From contig JADGJC010000019.1 of assembly GCA_027596075.1 (NCBI GenBank), positions 1 through 64,000 of the forward strand: 64,000 nucleotides of DNA, in the 5' to 3' direction. Below are positions 23,671 through 35,151 of this stretch, piece after piece. The stretch's first letter is position 1. Each line of letters starts with the position of its first letter. Origin of the DNA: Rhizophlyctis rosea. Lineage: Eukaryota > Chytridiomycota > Chytridiomycetes > Rhizophlyctidales > Rhizophlyctidaceae. The notes beneath the pieces were generated by a model that made no database searches, had not been told where the DNA came from, and saw only the letters and a program-made list of their open reading frames with translations. Position numbers and translations under genes: made by a program.

Positions 23671-24865
23671 ATGTCCCCAACCGCCTCCTCCACTCCTCTG
23701 AACCGGCGAACCACCAAAGCGCGTGAGGCTCATATCAGCGGGCTGCGGGCCAATCTGACTGCGGCTGGACTTTCATACTGGTCTGATTGGGAAGATGCTT
23801 TCATTTGGAAAGTGGTGATGAGAGCCAGGTTAGAGAAGAGGGAGGGTTAGTGGGAGCAGCTAGGGCAGCGATGGGCGGACTGCATCGGCGGTCGGCAAGC
23901 GGTGGGGAAAAGTGATTCATGCCTGAACGCTAGCTGAAGGAGAAAACCCAATTGGACGCAGAGCTTGGACGGAAGCGAAGAACACAATCTTAAGAAAGGC
24001 AATTGTAGAAGCAAGAAGGAAACGTGAAAGTCTCAGCATGCAGGATCTGGCCCTTCGATTGGACCGTTCCATTTCTGCATTCAACACTCAACTTCACAGA
24101 CAGAAGGGCACGGATAAGCAGAAGCGTTGTCGGACGGAGAAGAAAATCGGTAGCAAGAGCGGTGGGAGTAGTCCCCATGAGCTCGCGCGCACGGAACCGC
24201 TCCAGACCGCAAGGTCCATCCCGTCCTCCTCATTCATCATCTCATTGCCTCACCGGCGGTTCACACAGAAGGAGGAGACCCACATAATTCGACGAGTTGT
24301 TCAAGGGCAAGGGTGGGCAACAATTGGGAAGAAACTAAGTCGAGACCGATCAACCATCCGCAAAAGATGGCAGATACTTAGCGGACATGATCGAACATCA
24401 CCACACTACATTCCTGCAAAAGACTCCATTATTAGCTATTGGGCTGGGAAATTGGGAATGTTAGATTGGAAGAGAATTGGAAAGCTATTGGGCCGTTCGC
24501 CAAGAGGTGTCAAAAATCGGTGGTACAACATTCGCCAGTCGCTCCCAAGTGCAGGTTTGCGGCACCCGATTCGGAAGCCTTTCACTAATAATAAGGACTC
24601 CTTCATCGTTCAAGGAGTTGGTGAAGGGGGGAGAGGCATGTGGACACAGATTGCAAAGAAGTTGGGTCGTCCTTGTTCAAGCATCAATACGCGCTGGCAT
24701 ATGATTCTCAGCCGACGACAAGTCAAGAAGGAATGGTCTCCTGCGGAGAAACACTTGCTGGATTTGATGAGGGGTACTGCGCAAGATCTTCATATTTGTC
24801 CCATCAGCTGTGGCAAGGAAATTCGGACGGTCCGTGAGGGAAGTGCAGAAAAAGATGCTGGATAG
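23671..24865 (+). pseudogene. Decayed tandem paralogue of the seven-repeat Myb/SANT gene
   Basis: Fragments match the upstream gene in order. A segment ending RARLEKREG corresponds to repeat 2 (IAKLEKRE) and is cut by TAG at 23848-23850. Right after it WEQLGQ continues repeat 2 in the same frame, then a frameshift moves RTASAVGKRW, the helix-3 match, to another frame, where a TGA follows. RAWTEAKNTILRKAIVEA (from about 23962) corresponds to repeat 3 (RAWTEGEDGILWRILEEA). A long open frame to 24865 then holds RFTQKEETHIIRRV, YIPAKDSIISYW, PFTNNKDSFIVQGV and EWSPAEKHLLDL, matching repeats 4-7. So at least one stop and one or more shifts interrupt the N-terminal half, while the C-terminal four repeats remain open. 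A small functional remnant starting near 24038 cannot be excluded. Confidence 0.75.
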
Positions 24866-26888
24866 TGAAAGGGTCCCGTCAACGGTGATTCGGAGCATTC
24901 GGCCTGGGTCCAATCCAGTAAAATACTAATAGTTAGGTGAGTGAGATTGCATCAATCACTGTAAAAGGGGGAATTTACAATTGCTTTCCGGCAGACATCG
25001 TCGGTAGAAGCTCAAGAATCTGGATTATTTCACAATCATGGCACACAGCATGGGCGGAGGTGCAGATTGATTTGTCGCGGGCTAGACGGGAAGTTCTTGC
25101 GGACCTACCTGATGCTGATAGTATTGAAGTGAGTCAAGTTAACGGAATAGCGGGCATGGATGGCTCCGCATGGCACCACACAGACCCGCAAGCTGCGACA
25201 TAGTATTTTTTCGCATCCGAATACCAACATCAGTATGTGGGTGCACCGGGCAAGAAGTTCCAATGCGAGATGATATATTTTGCGGGAAACCCAACCAAAC
25301 CTCAGTTCTACAGTACAGAATGGCAGAAAAATGGTGTGATTTCTATCTACTTGATGCGGAACGGGAATGTCGAGGACGCCTTGGCTTGAAATCTTGATTG
25401 TTCATGTTGAAGTCTTCTGGAGATTGTTGGTGTCGCCTTGGCCGGCTTGGGGTTGTTTCCAAAAAGGAAACTTACTACGAGCATGTGTTCAAACAACACA
25501 CACCTACAGCATTTCCAAGTGTCAATGCCGTGGTTGCTGCCCCGATCTTGAGGCAGATAGCCACCCATTCAAAAGTTTGCTGAAAGATGTTGTCGTTGCT
25601 GTATGGGGCCTCCACCTATCCCAGTGCCAAGGGTCTTGGTGTTGAAGTTGATGTTGGTGACGCCTTGGAACTTGAACACTTGTGGTTGAAGGTCGCAAAT
25701 TGTTGAAGCTGTGAGGTGGTGTTGTGCGATCGCGCATCTTGTTGGCCGGTCTGGGGTAACCTCCAAAAAGGAGATAGGTGAAGCTGCTCGCATGTCGTCG
25801 TGGCCCCCGCCAGGGGACTAGACACACGTGCGACAATCCAAGTGTTGTCGCGGCTTGTTCCCCAGGTCTTGATCCGTGAATCCCCCGAGCCTCCACTCGT
25901 TTCTCCGCAGTTGCTGTCGATGGTGTTGTTGTGTGGGGTGTTCGGGGGCTTCACCCTTATGTTAGCCCGGCCAAGGTCATGTTGGGAAAAAAGATTAGTG
26001 TGGATGAAAAGAAGAGGAAGAAGGCAGGCCGAAGTTGAACTTGAACTTGTTGGGGGGATTGGCAAGGTGGCTTCGATGATGTGTTAAGCCACCACCGCCA
26101 CTTTTAGCCACAACCAGCCCTTTGCCACAGTCCTATAACCCGTGGGTCTGGCTGAGGTTTTGAATTTTATTGAAAACCGCTTTGACACTTTTGACCGACT
26201 GGCAGTCGTCATTGAGGTCATTTGAGTCAGAGCAGTCAGTGTCGTGCATCCTCTTTGAAGGCAACAGCAGACCGGTTTAAGTATTACGGCATGGGTAATG
26301 ATTCTTTCTGATGGTCTGACGATGTAAAGACTCGCATCCCTCCAACCAGCCTGAGAGCCAGCTCCATCAGCTTCCATCTTTCTTCTTGCTACCGCCACCC
26401 TTGTTGGCGGAATGGGATCATGGCGAGATAACTGAATACTCCAATGATTTGAAGGTGGTGCCCGTCGCCTCCCTTCATGACTCGTGGCGAATCTGGTAAG
26501 GACCAATTCAGCTGATGGCTTGTGCACACTGCATCATGCATTTGCTCAATCCTCTCGTATGATTGCCAGCCTGACTCCGGCACAGAACGCTCATGCCATT
26601 CCACCATATGATCCTCCTCCTGTGACCCCGTTCTGCCTTATCGGTGCCCTCCGGCCAGTTCAGGCGCGCTGACAAATGGAAAGTTAAAAACGCGTCCGGC
26701 GAAACTGGTTCTCCCGGAGGCGAAGTGACAACACCACTTTGAGTCAATTAACGACTTGAGTCCCACCCCCAACGGACGGCAGTACTTAAAAGCTGAAAGT
26801 GCTGACCCTTTCAGTTCATCATTTCGATTGCCGTTCATTCTCTCTTTGAACCTTCGCATCTCCTCTACCGGCGGTAACAAGGTCCACA
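24866..26888. other. Non-coding interval, with a diverged duplicated segment
   Basis: Many short frames occur, none with domains. Two stretches (about 25437-25500 and 25740-25800) resemble each other (GGCCGG.(C/T)TGGGGT..., TCCAAAAAGGA..., CGAGCATGT / CTCGCATGT), suggesting an old local duplication. A TATA-like CTTAAAAG lies near 26785, about 105 bp before the GST start. Confidence 0.35.
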
Positions 26889-27843
26889 ATGGCTGAAAAA
26901 TCAACTCCTAAATTCGAGCTCATCTACTTCAAGATCTGGGGTCTTGGTGAGATCCCACGATTGGTCTTCGAGTGTGCCGGCGTAGAGTTCGTGAACAGCA
27001 CCCTTGAGTGGAATGTAAGGGATTTCTTGCGTCAGTTGTGGTTTTTTATGACTTAGCTGGTGTGTCAACGCTAACGAAATCTTGAAACTTGAACCTCTCC
27101 CAGCACTGGATGGCAGAAGAAAAAGCCAAAGCCCCTTTCCACAAGCTCCCACTTCTGAAGGTCACGCAGGACAACGGGTCCGTCCTGACGCTGGCTCAAT
27201 CTCAAGCCATCGTACGGTACTTGGGAAAGAACTTTGGGCTTGCGGGCGAGACGCTCGAAGATCAAGCTCAAGCTGACATGATTCTGGAAGAATACAGTAA
27301 GTTGAATGGCATTCATGCGACTGCTGGTGCCCATTGTATTCGTTCTTGTGCAGGACAGACTTCTGACATTGTGATCCCTCCCTGGCAGTGGACTTCACCT
27401 TCGCCTACCTTCGCAAGTTCGGTTTCCCGGATGTGAAAGACAATATCAAGGATGTAAGTGCTCTCTCACATGATCATTTCCATACCCTCGGCAATCAATT
27501 CAACATCTCCCACCACCTACAGCGCCCCCAAGTAGAATCCTTCCTAACCTCCACCGTCCTCCCCTTCATTAAATCCCACGAGCGCTTCCTCGCCTCCTCC
27601 AACTCAGCCGGACATTACGTCGGCAACAGCATCACCATCGCCGACATCGCCGCTTACCAAACTCTCAACTGGGTGACCAACACTCCGTATGGGAGTGTTC
27701 TCACACGTGAGGAGGCGCCGCACACATGGAAGGTGTATGAGACTGTTGCTGCGAATGAGAACATTAAAGCTTATGTGGAGAGTGAGAGGAGATTCCGGCC
27801 GTGGGCATGGCAAACGAAGGTGGAGGGGCAGGTTGAGTTGTAG
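26889..27843 (+). CDS. Glutathione S-transferase, sigma-like, four exons
   Basis: Cytosolic enzyme that conjugates glutathione to electrophiles. Exons 26889-27014, 27104-27296, 27389-27453 and 27523-27843 splice in phase to 234 aa. The thioredoxin-fold N-domain opens with ELIYFKIWGLGEIPRLVFE (Tyr of strand 1 is the likely catalytic residue). It continues with KLPLLKV (cis-Pro) and LTLAQSQAIVRYLGKNFGL, the 'QS.AI.RYL' glutathione-binding box. The helical C-domain holds HYVGNSITIADIAAYQTL, the conserved N-capping box 'G..(S/T)IAD'. Sigma/alpha-like features dominate (RYLG, ITIADIA). An AATAAA at 27880-27885 follows the stop by 37 bp. A second, unrelated-class GST occurs at 51110. Confidence 0.93.
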
Positions 27844-28554
27844 ATGGAGGGTGTTGGACCTTGGTGTTTGGAAGTGTAAAATAAACGTATCGAAAGATTG
27901 CATCGCCATATTTCCCATCTTACTTCCACGACTCAGGTGTGGGTTTGCACTATGAACCATCACCGTATAGTTGTGGATGTGAGCAGCACGACCAGAATTC
28001 CAGGCACACATGTGCAGGCGTGTGATGCTCTGTAAACTCATTCGCGTCAATGGCTGCAGCATAATCCCAATAAGTATGGGAATTGGGAGGCAAGTTGGTA
28101 AATAATGGGAAGTTGGAGGACCCGCAACAGGAGAATGTGGTCGAAACACAGAATATTCAACCGCCTGTCGGTCGTCAAGATGTTATCCTTAGTGACATGA
28201 GGTTGTTTATGAAATTCATGAAGCAGGCATGAAGTGTGATGGTGACCACTGATGAGATGACCAAGTGTCTCGAAATGAATGCAAGATGATGGTCCCAGCC
28301 CGAGTGAAAGAGTCAGGTGGTGCCGTCTGCCGGGAGGCTTTAGTCCAAGTTTCCAACATTCCATTGCCGCCCAAATCGCCATGACCATAATCACAACCAT
28401 CTCCCAGCGGCATGATCATCCTAAAAATTTGACAACCCAGCCACCAGGTCACATTCACCACTCCAACATCCCACACAAATTCCAAATAAAGTTGTCTGCA
28501 CCGCTCAAGTAATGTATTAAGGACGATACATATACGTTATGCCGGTTTAGGAGT
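27844..28554. other. Intergenic, between convergent GST and P2 genes
   Basis: 3' flanks of convergent genes. AATAAA at 27880-27885 serves the GST. No further gene is seen. Confidence 0.4.
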
Positions 28555-29064
28555 TTAGTCGAAGAGACCGAAGCCCATGTCCTGAGAAAGTGAAGAAGAT
28601 ATGTAAACAACATACACCGACAACATGCCCACTCGTGACAATCAAAAGACACAAAAACGATTACTCACGTCGTCGGACTCCTCCTTGACCTCCTCCTTCT
28701 TCTTCTCCTCCTTAGCCTCCTCAGCGGCACCACCAGCAGCGGCAGCGCCACCAGCGGCAGCGGGGGCAGCACCACCACCACCACCAGAGGGGAGGGCAGA
28801 GAGCTTGGAAGAACCCTCAGCGATGATCTGTTGGGATGGGTCGGTGTTTAGCACAGATCCCTTCCTCCGTCCAACCTTCTTTCCCCAATAGTCCCCAATA
28901 CCCACCTCGTTGATGTCCTTGCCGTCGAGCTCGGAGATGAGCTTGTCGAGACGCTCGTCCTCGGCCTCGATACCGACAGCCTCAAGGATGGCCTTGACGT
29001 CGGCAGCGGCGGGGGAGGCGTTACCGCCGAGGGTGGCGAGAAGGTAGGCAGCGATGTACTTCAT
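28555..29064 (-). CDS. RPP2: 60S acidic ribosomal protein P2, three exons
   Basis: Part of the ribosomal stalk that recruits translation factors. Exons 29064-28906, 28827-28669 and 28581-28555 give 114 aa, the usual size. The N-terminus [15 protein letters not shown] and [20 protein letters not shown] are the P2 dimerisation helices. An Ala/Gly/Pro hinge follows, then a [15 protein letters not shown] acidic run and the invariant C-terminal DMGFGLFD, which here sits on its own 27-bp exon. The short last exon is easy to miss: without it the protein would lack the elongation-factor-binding tail. The strong leader (ATG at 29062-29064, followed upstream by a likely intron in the 5' UTR near 29070-29290) suits a ribosomal protein gene. 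Confidence 0.95.
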
Positions 29065-29668
29065 TTTTCTGTTTCGTAGGTGGGGTTGGTGAGTGTGTGC
29101 TGCTGTGAGTCCTCCCGGCGTCCTCCGCACTAGGCGGCCAGCTATCTACACTCCACACATGTGAGATGAGCATTCCCACGCCCACCCCAACCATCCATCC
29201 ATCCCCACCCAACCATCCATCCATCCATTCCCACGCATCCATCACCAACCTCCTATTCCTTCGTTCGATGTGCAAGGGGACACTTACGATGTTATGAGAA
29301 GGGTGAGCGACTAAACCCAATTTTTAACCGGTGTATTTCGGCGGCTTAGTTCTGCAACCCGACGTTGAAGGAGGAGGGATGGCACCTTTTACGACCTGCA
29401 GATGGACTTTGGTGACTTCCCGCTCACACAGGTTTCCGTGACTGGCTTGTGGTGGCGGATGGCGAATACTGCGCCTCTTGCCCAATGCACGCCACATGTA
29501 AACACCTCCACTCCGTGCACTCGAGATTCATTCGCGATTCACTTCGCTACCATCTCCAAACGCATTGCTGTGTCAGTGAAGTAATCAATTCTATATATAG
29601 TATCACTACGACACCGTCTACCAGCTGTATCGTGAATTGTAGTTTAGATAGCTTGTAGTCTCACCGCT
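29065..29668. promoter_or_regulatory. Divergent promoter region (P2 / mL43)
   Basis: Both neighbours are ribosomal protein genes transcribed away from this 604-bp gap, so shared regulation is plausible. A TATATATAG element (29592-29600) lies 69 bp before the mL43 ATG. On the minus strand, CCATCCATCC repeats (29195-29230) form a small tandem tract. Confidence 0.45.
29592..29600 (+). promoter_or_regulatory. TATA-like element of the mL43 gene
   Basis: TATATATAG 69 bp upstream of the proposed ATG at 29669. Spacing suits a TATA box; nothing else confirms it. Confidence 0.4.
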
Positions 29669-30459
29669 ATGGCCGAAAAGATTCGATCACTACCGCTGCG
29701 GCGGCTGGTGAAGCAAATGCAAGAACAGGCACCCAAAGTAGGAATCAACCAGACATTTTTCCCACCAAAGGTAAAGAAACAGTGCTATCTCCACCCCCAA
29801 AACAAGCGCCGTATTACCGTCGCATATTACCCCTCAGTGTCCTCATTATCAAAACCATAAAAAAACAGGACCGAACCTCCAAACGCATGAACGGCGTCGG
29901 CGCCTACATCGCCCCCTGCCAACGCCTCACCCTCCGCTACGCACCCGAAACCCTCCTCCACGGCGAACAATCCAAAGGCCTCGTCTCCTTCATCCTCAAA
30001 GACCTCCCCTCCTACGCCCAAAAACACCCCCACATCGAATTCCGCGTCGAACAATCTGTCGACGTCCACCCAACCCTAATCGCAGACTACGGCGGCCACG
30101 ACCTCTCCCAACTCGAACCCAAACAAAACCTCCGAATGTGGCACCAATCGCCCGACGACAGACGAAAAGACCCGGCACTAAACCAGTGGACGAACCAGAC
30201 GAAGTGGGTGAGGGTGCAGACGAGGCATAAGGGGGCGGTGGTGAATTATGCGGGACCGTATAGGCGGGTGCAGAAGGTGGCGAGGTTGAATAGATATGAG
30301 GTTTTGGGGATGGTGTCGGAGTTGTGTCAGTCGACGGGGCGGCATTTGGCGTTGCAGCCGACGGTGCATAAGGTTATTAGACCTGGAGAGAATATGTTGG
30401 CGGATACGGTGGAGCCGTTGTGGGATCCGTTCCATGCTGAGAAGATTTTCAGGCCGTGA
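29669..30459 (+). CDS. Mitochondrial large-subunit ribosomal protein mL43 (MRPL51/L43 family)
   Basis: Component of the mitochondrial large ribosomal subunit. Exons 29669-29770 and 29869-30459 are joined across a 98-bp intron in phase 0, giving 230 aa. The key signature is MNGVGAYIAPCQRLTLRY, which matches the 'NGVG.YV...KRLTL.Y' start of the L43/S25-like thioredoxin-type fold. It is followed by SKGLVSFILKDLPSYAQKHPHIEFRV. The C-terminal half (WVRVQTRHKGAVVNYAGPY, then HKVIRPGENMLADTVEPLWDPF) is longer than the basic family core and is unusual. The first exon is basic (RSLPLRRLVKQMQEQ), as expected for mitochondrial import, but its link to exon 2 is an inference. The exon 2 codon pattern changes from C-ending to G/T-ending near 30180. 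Confidence 0.7.
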
Positions 30460-33400
30460 TGGAAGGGTCGATGTTGTACATATAGATTTGATCCCCTAAT
30501 TTAACTGGATTTTTTGAGTTGCGGACAGTTGACTTCGTGGACTGGATGGTGGGTGGAAGGCAAACTGAACATCCTGAAAGGGCTGGCCGTTTTGAGGTAA
30601 AATTGGCTACACTTGTTGGAAGCCCATATTGCCGAAGATTTTCTTGATGTTGGCGTATTGGAGATCGAGGAAGGCCTCATACAGGGGAACTGACAAAGTG
30701 GGGAGTAGGTGAACCATAGAGATGGGGGAGCAGGACTCGATTGCCGTTTGAAAACAAATGCAAGGGAATCTTGTTCTTTCCAGAAAAAGAAACAAACAAG
30801 TGAAGAAACATATGTTGATGCGGACACACGATCGAGGGCAATTCCAGCAGCCTTTGGGCCGTGAACATCAAAAAGGTTTCTATCATGTTCGGAGAGTCTC
30901 AAGCGTGTCTGATTTGATGCATCCCGGGTCTTGGACATCTTAGCTGGCCAACCACAAAATGTTGAGGAAACTCTATATCTAAAAGATGTATTATTAGCTG
31001 ATACGAGCCCCTCAGCTTTACTCCATGCACATCGGCCCATTATATGTTACATTTACATTTAGAATACTGACGCGATTCGCCACAATGGGAACAACACTTT
31101 TTCCAAAAAAAAGGGGAATGTTGGATGAGTGTTGATCATTGATCTAATCTAAATTAGCTGATGCATCCTTGGTCGCCCTCGTTGTATTGTAGACCCGAAC
31201 GCGGCATCTAGTCTTGATACATTACGCAATTTATATCACATGAGAAATCATCTTCCGGACAACATGCATACTCTGAAATAGAACTGAAATTTCCCGTCAA
31301 ACCTGTCAAGGCGTCCGACATCCTAAAATAATGCTCAGATGGATACACTAGGGCCGAGGTGCAGGCCAACTGTGAACGACGGTACCAATATCAAATTTTG
31401 CCATCATGTACCAACGGATTTGGATATTGCACTTCCATATGGAGTTCAGGATAGTTGACATCACGTTCTTGACATCAGGCATACCAACGGCGGATTGATA
31501 TCAAACTTGATGGATGAAGTTGAAAGTGACATGCCAAGTTTACAACTTTCAGAGTGAGACTGAGTTGATGAGTAATTACGTAATCAGTATCGTGATAGAC
31601 TGATTGATTAATGAAGTGATCGGGCTCATCCCGCTCTCCAGCACACAACATGCGCCAAATACCGTTTCTGAATCTCCTAGAAGAGCAACTGTCGGCCTAG
31701 CAGATGAAGTTAAGATCAAGCAGGAATATCAGTTGTATGGGGCCTCCTTTCAAGATCCGTTGTGGATCATACAACGCTGAAGGATATGAACGCATTGGTA
31801 GAAGTATTGTCATGTTTGCACTGATGATGGCCACCAGCCTACTGTCAGCAAGGGTTTGAGGAGTTTGTTCATTCAGTAAGCGAAAGGGATTTTCGTGAAG
31901 ATTGGAGTTATGAGCGTCCGAGCACTCATATGTGTACCGTCTTTCTTCAGGCCAGGCAGCATCGATCTTGTAGGGCTATGAAATGTAATGGGTTGATCTC
32001 AATTCGTTTCATTCATTCGCCCCTCAGCAATCCAATTGGAAACATGATGGACGCTTGACCGGCCGAAAATCACATATGACGTTTAGCGCTACTCCTGAAC
32101 TTCCTGAGACACACATCCGAATGGAGGTGGGCATGCTGTAGGAATGTAGGAGTCAAATTCAAGATACACCGAATGGAGGCATTGGAGGGCAGGCGTGCCG
32201 TACAATTGTAAAGGTCAAAGGGTGAACATGCGTATCAAGGTCCAACGGTTCCCCTATTCATACCCGTTTCCTGTCACGAATTGAGCTGAGTCTCTAAGTC
32301 GGTCATTTACTCCCGGCAATTCATGGTTATTCCCTGTCCTTTCAAAACGTGGGCATGGGCATGCGGACATGGTAGCACTGCTGGTATCCGTGCAGGCACA
32401 AGCTTGTTTCCTATGATCCATGATAACAGTCTCGATTTGACGGATGCGATCGAATTGTACAGAAAGTAGAAGATCGCAGAAAGTGATGGACCTGGCAATC
32501 GACCTTTATTCCTAAAGTCCAAGCTCCACAGGCAAAGTGGAAAGTGAACTGGTGATGTCATGGTCCATATGAACACAAAGCTCGTGCAACACGCCACAAG
32601 CCACCGGTACCGAATACTCTCCTCTCTAAAAAATTCCCGATCCTACCAGGCAGTCAACCCATGGTATTGGAGCGAAAGTTTACTCAAATCGAAAAGAGCT
32701 TACAGAATCGCACGATCCATTTGTGAGGGGCATCACCAAGCCTTGCTCAGCCAGATTATGCGTCATCCGCACTCATTTTTGCTTCCGGAGATTCGGAACG
32801 GTGCGGTCTGAACCGAGGTCCCGGAACATTGGAATCATTATACCGGGGCTACATTGGCCTTGCCCCATGGTCACAGGGTCGGTGGATTTGAACAACAGGC
32901 CCAACTTCGAGTGATTCATTTCACACCCAGTGCTGCTCTTCTTTTCTAACAAGCTTTTGACCATCTGAACATTTGATCCAGATACCAGTTGGCAAAGGAA
33001 CAAGAAGCGGGCCTAGGTTCCTTTAGATCCTGCCTTTCCTCCACCCCATCACCAGCGTTACCCGCAATTGGACCCTACTCCCCGGTGTATGTGACAACAA
33101 CCCCCGAGAACAGGTTCCACATCCGTCACCCTCCATATACCGACGATCGCGAAATCCCACCCAATCGCTATTCACCTGCTCCCAGCATATCCCACCAGTC
33201 CATCGCCGATCTTCTGCTATCAACTTGCTCCCTCTCACTGAACACTTCCGACCAATCAGCTTCGACACGCCGCCGCCTTGCCCGAGTCTAGATTCCATAT
33301 ATTATCCACCATTCCCCATCCACCGTGCGTAGATCCTTTTCTCTCTTACTCCCGCTCCCCTGGGTTGAGACTGTCGTCTTTGTGTGGTGTTTGGATCATC

Positions 33401-35151
33401 GGTTCATAGTCTCCACCACATACTACCACCTATCAGTGGCTCTAGCGCCGTCGTCTGTGGTTCTTCATTGTCTTTACCGAAAAGACATTGTCGTTAGCAC
33501 ATCAAGTCCAATAGAAGGTGAGCTATGGTCAGTGGCGTTAGTATGTAGTGAGGTTGTTTGAAGGTGATGGTGGTCAAATTGCGGATTATGGATGTGGGCA
33601 TGTTGGGTGGCATCGTGCCATGCCCCAGACCTGGTGTGTCGATCGTTGATAATTTGTTGACCTGGCGGTCGGATTGTATGGCGCCGGACACCGCCCAAAC
33701 GCTAGCGTCATCAGCAACCAACATCTGGCTAGTTTGGGCCATTCAAACGCATCACCTATTACATGGCAACCACTCCTCGCCCGGTGAAGGATTGGTTTGC
33801 CCCGGGTGCTTTTGTTTTACGACCCCCATCATCCCAACCCAAGGCGTGGCTCTGCGATCGCAACCAGCTACCCCTGGGAAGTTCGAGCGGGTTCCTTCGT
33901 TGCCGTTCCCAACCGTTACACCCACCCAGCCGCACGGTGGGAATCACGTTGTATCAGACAAGACCTTGGGTTGCGGGGCTTTATTGCCTACCTCCGAGAC
34001 CTATTGACGGTTCAACCCCTCTGACACCCTCCACCACTCACTTTGGTGTTCTTGTCCACCACTCACTTTGGTGTTCTTGTCGAGTTTGACCCACCACCAC
34101 CCATACCAAACCCTGTTCGATCAGTTTCGTCGCTCTTCACTTGTTGGATTGATCCTCTTTGTCGTCGGTTCTCACCTCCGTTGGCCATTATCATTGACTC
34201 GGCTAGGGGGTCCGTGTCTTGGTGTCGGTCACTGTGCGGCGTCTTTGTATGTGTCACTAGTGCCACTAGCGTTTCGGAGGATCCCGACAGAGCCCATACT
34301 TTCCATCATGCGGGCCATAGAGCTAGAGGGACATGGGTTATGCATAGGGACTTATAGATTTGTGTGAAGGTCATTAGTGCAACGTTACTAACCAAGTTTC
34401 TTGTTTCTCTCTCGTTTTGAATCAATAGTTCTCGCATCCTACGCTTACGGTCGACCATATCGGACCCCACCGTTTGTAAATCATACACTTGCTGGTTATC
34501 AACCTACGGCGTCCTATGCCCGGACACGGTCACGGCCTTCTCAACCGACAACCGAAACGCACGAGCCTTACGAAAGGGCGCTTCATACAATACGCTCTCC
34601 CAACGCTGTAAAGCTCAGGCGATCATAGTCTATCGCTTAATTCGCCACCTCTTTAACGGTGGCAAGCTTTACATCTCGGTTTGATCGTGTCTGCGTGTCT
34701 TGCGAGTGGTTTCTCACTGCGTCTGCGTTCAATCTTTCGCACTTCTTCACCGCCCACCCCTTTTGGGTCGCGGATTTTTGGGTTCGCGCGCGGGTACCGT
34801 ACCACTTCCTTTCTGTGTTTGGTCGGTGAGATTTGAGGAATAGGTGAGTTCTTGATCGTTGCAAAATCTTGGAAACATTTGAGGGAAGTTTGGGAGGAGG
34901 ATTGTGGGTGATTCTCAAATGGAGTCCAAAGTTTCATTCATTCGCAACATGTGAAATGCTATGGCTTCTTATTTACTCATCCATGTGTGTAGTGGAGAGT
35001 GATTCCCCTCGCTTGGGCTCTTTCATGTTCTCGTGTGGTGTTCAGAAGTCTTACCATCATCACTTCTCATTTCATTCGCACTTTAGAAGTCACAAACTAA
35101 CGATTGGCATTGCATGTTGCCCCGCCTGGCATACCCGCAAATCACAATCAA
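30460..35151. other. Gene-poor interval of about 4.7 kb
   Basis: Frames here are short and unlinked. A minus-strand C-terminal-looking segment at about 30607-30700 (LPTLSVPLYEAFLDLQYANI, then KKIFGNMGFQQV and stop) could be a last exon or a gene remnant, but no upstream exons join to it. From 31060 to 33300 there is no coding signal at all. 33300-35100 is C/T rich with short frames and a 25-bp tandem repeat (34031-34080); the end must contain the zinc-finger gene's promoter. No transposon proteins are recognised. Confidence 0.4.
34031..34080 (+). repeat. Perfect 25-bp tandem duplication
   Basis: The unit CCACCACTCACTTTGGTGTT followed by CTTGT occurs twice, at 34031-34055 and 34056-34080, with no mismatch. 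It is probably a recent slippage or duplication. Confidence 0.9.

Noticed and set aside
25522..26065. Overlapping minus-strand frames of 90-150 codons
   Set aside because: Several frames are open at once over low-complexity His/Ser/Thr-rich sequence, with no splice chain or domain.
28248..28290. CTGATGAG followed by CTCGAAA, resembling a hammerhead ribozyme core
   Set aside because: Stem II would be only two or three base pairs and no stems I and III can be built around it, so this is a chance match.
29195..29235. CCATCCATCC tandem tract as a possible satellite
   Set aside because: Only a few short copies in a promoter gap; ordinary low-complexity sequence.
30501..31040. 179-codon minus-strand frame
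   Set aside because: Most of it reads in a different frame from the only protein-like part near 30607-30700, and it shows no domain.
33494..34367. Overlapping frames of 75-149 codons on both strands
   Set aside because: C/T-rich DNA is open in many frames; no motif, no consistent exon chain.
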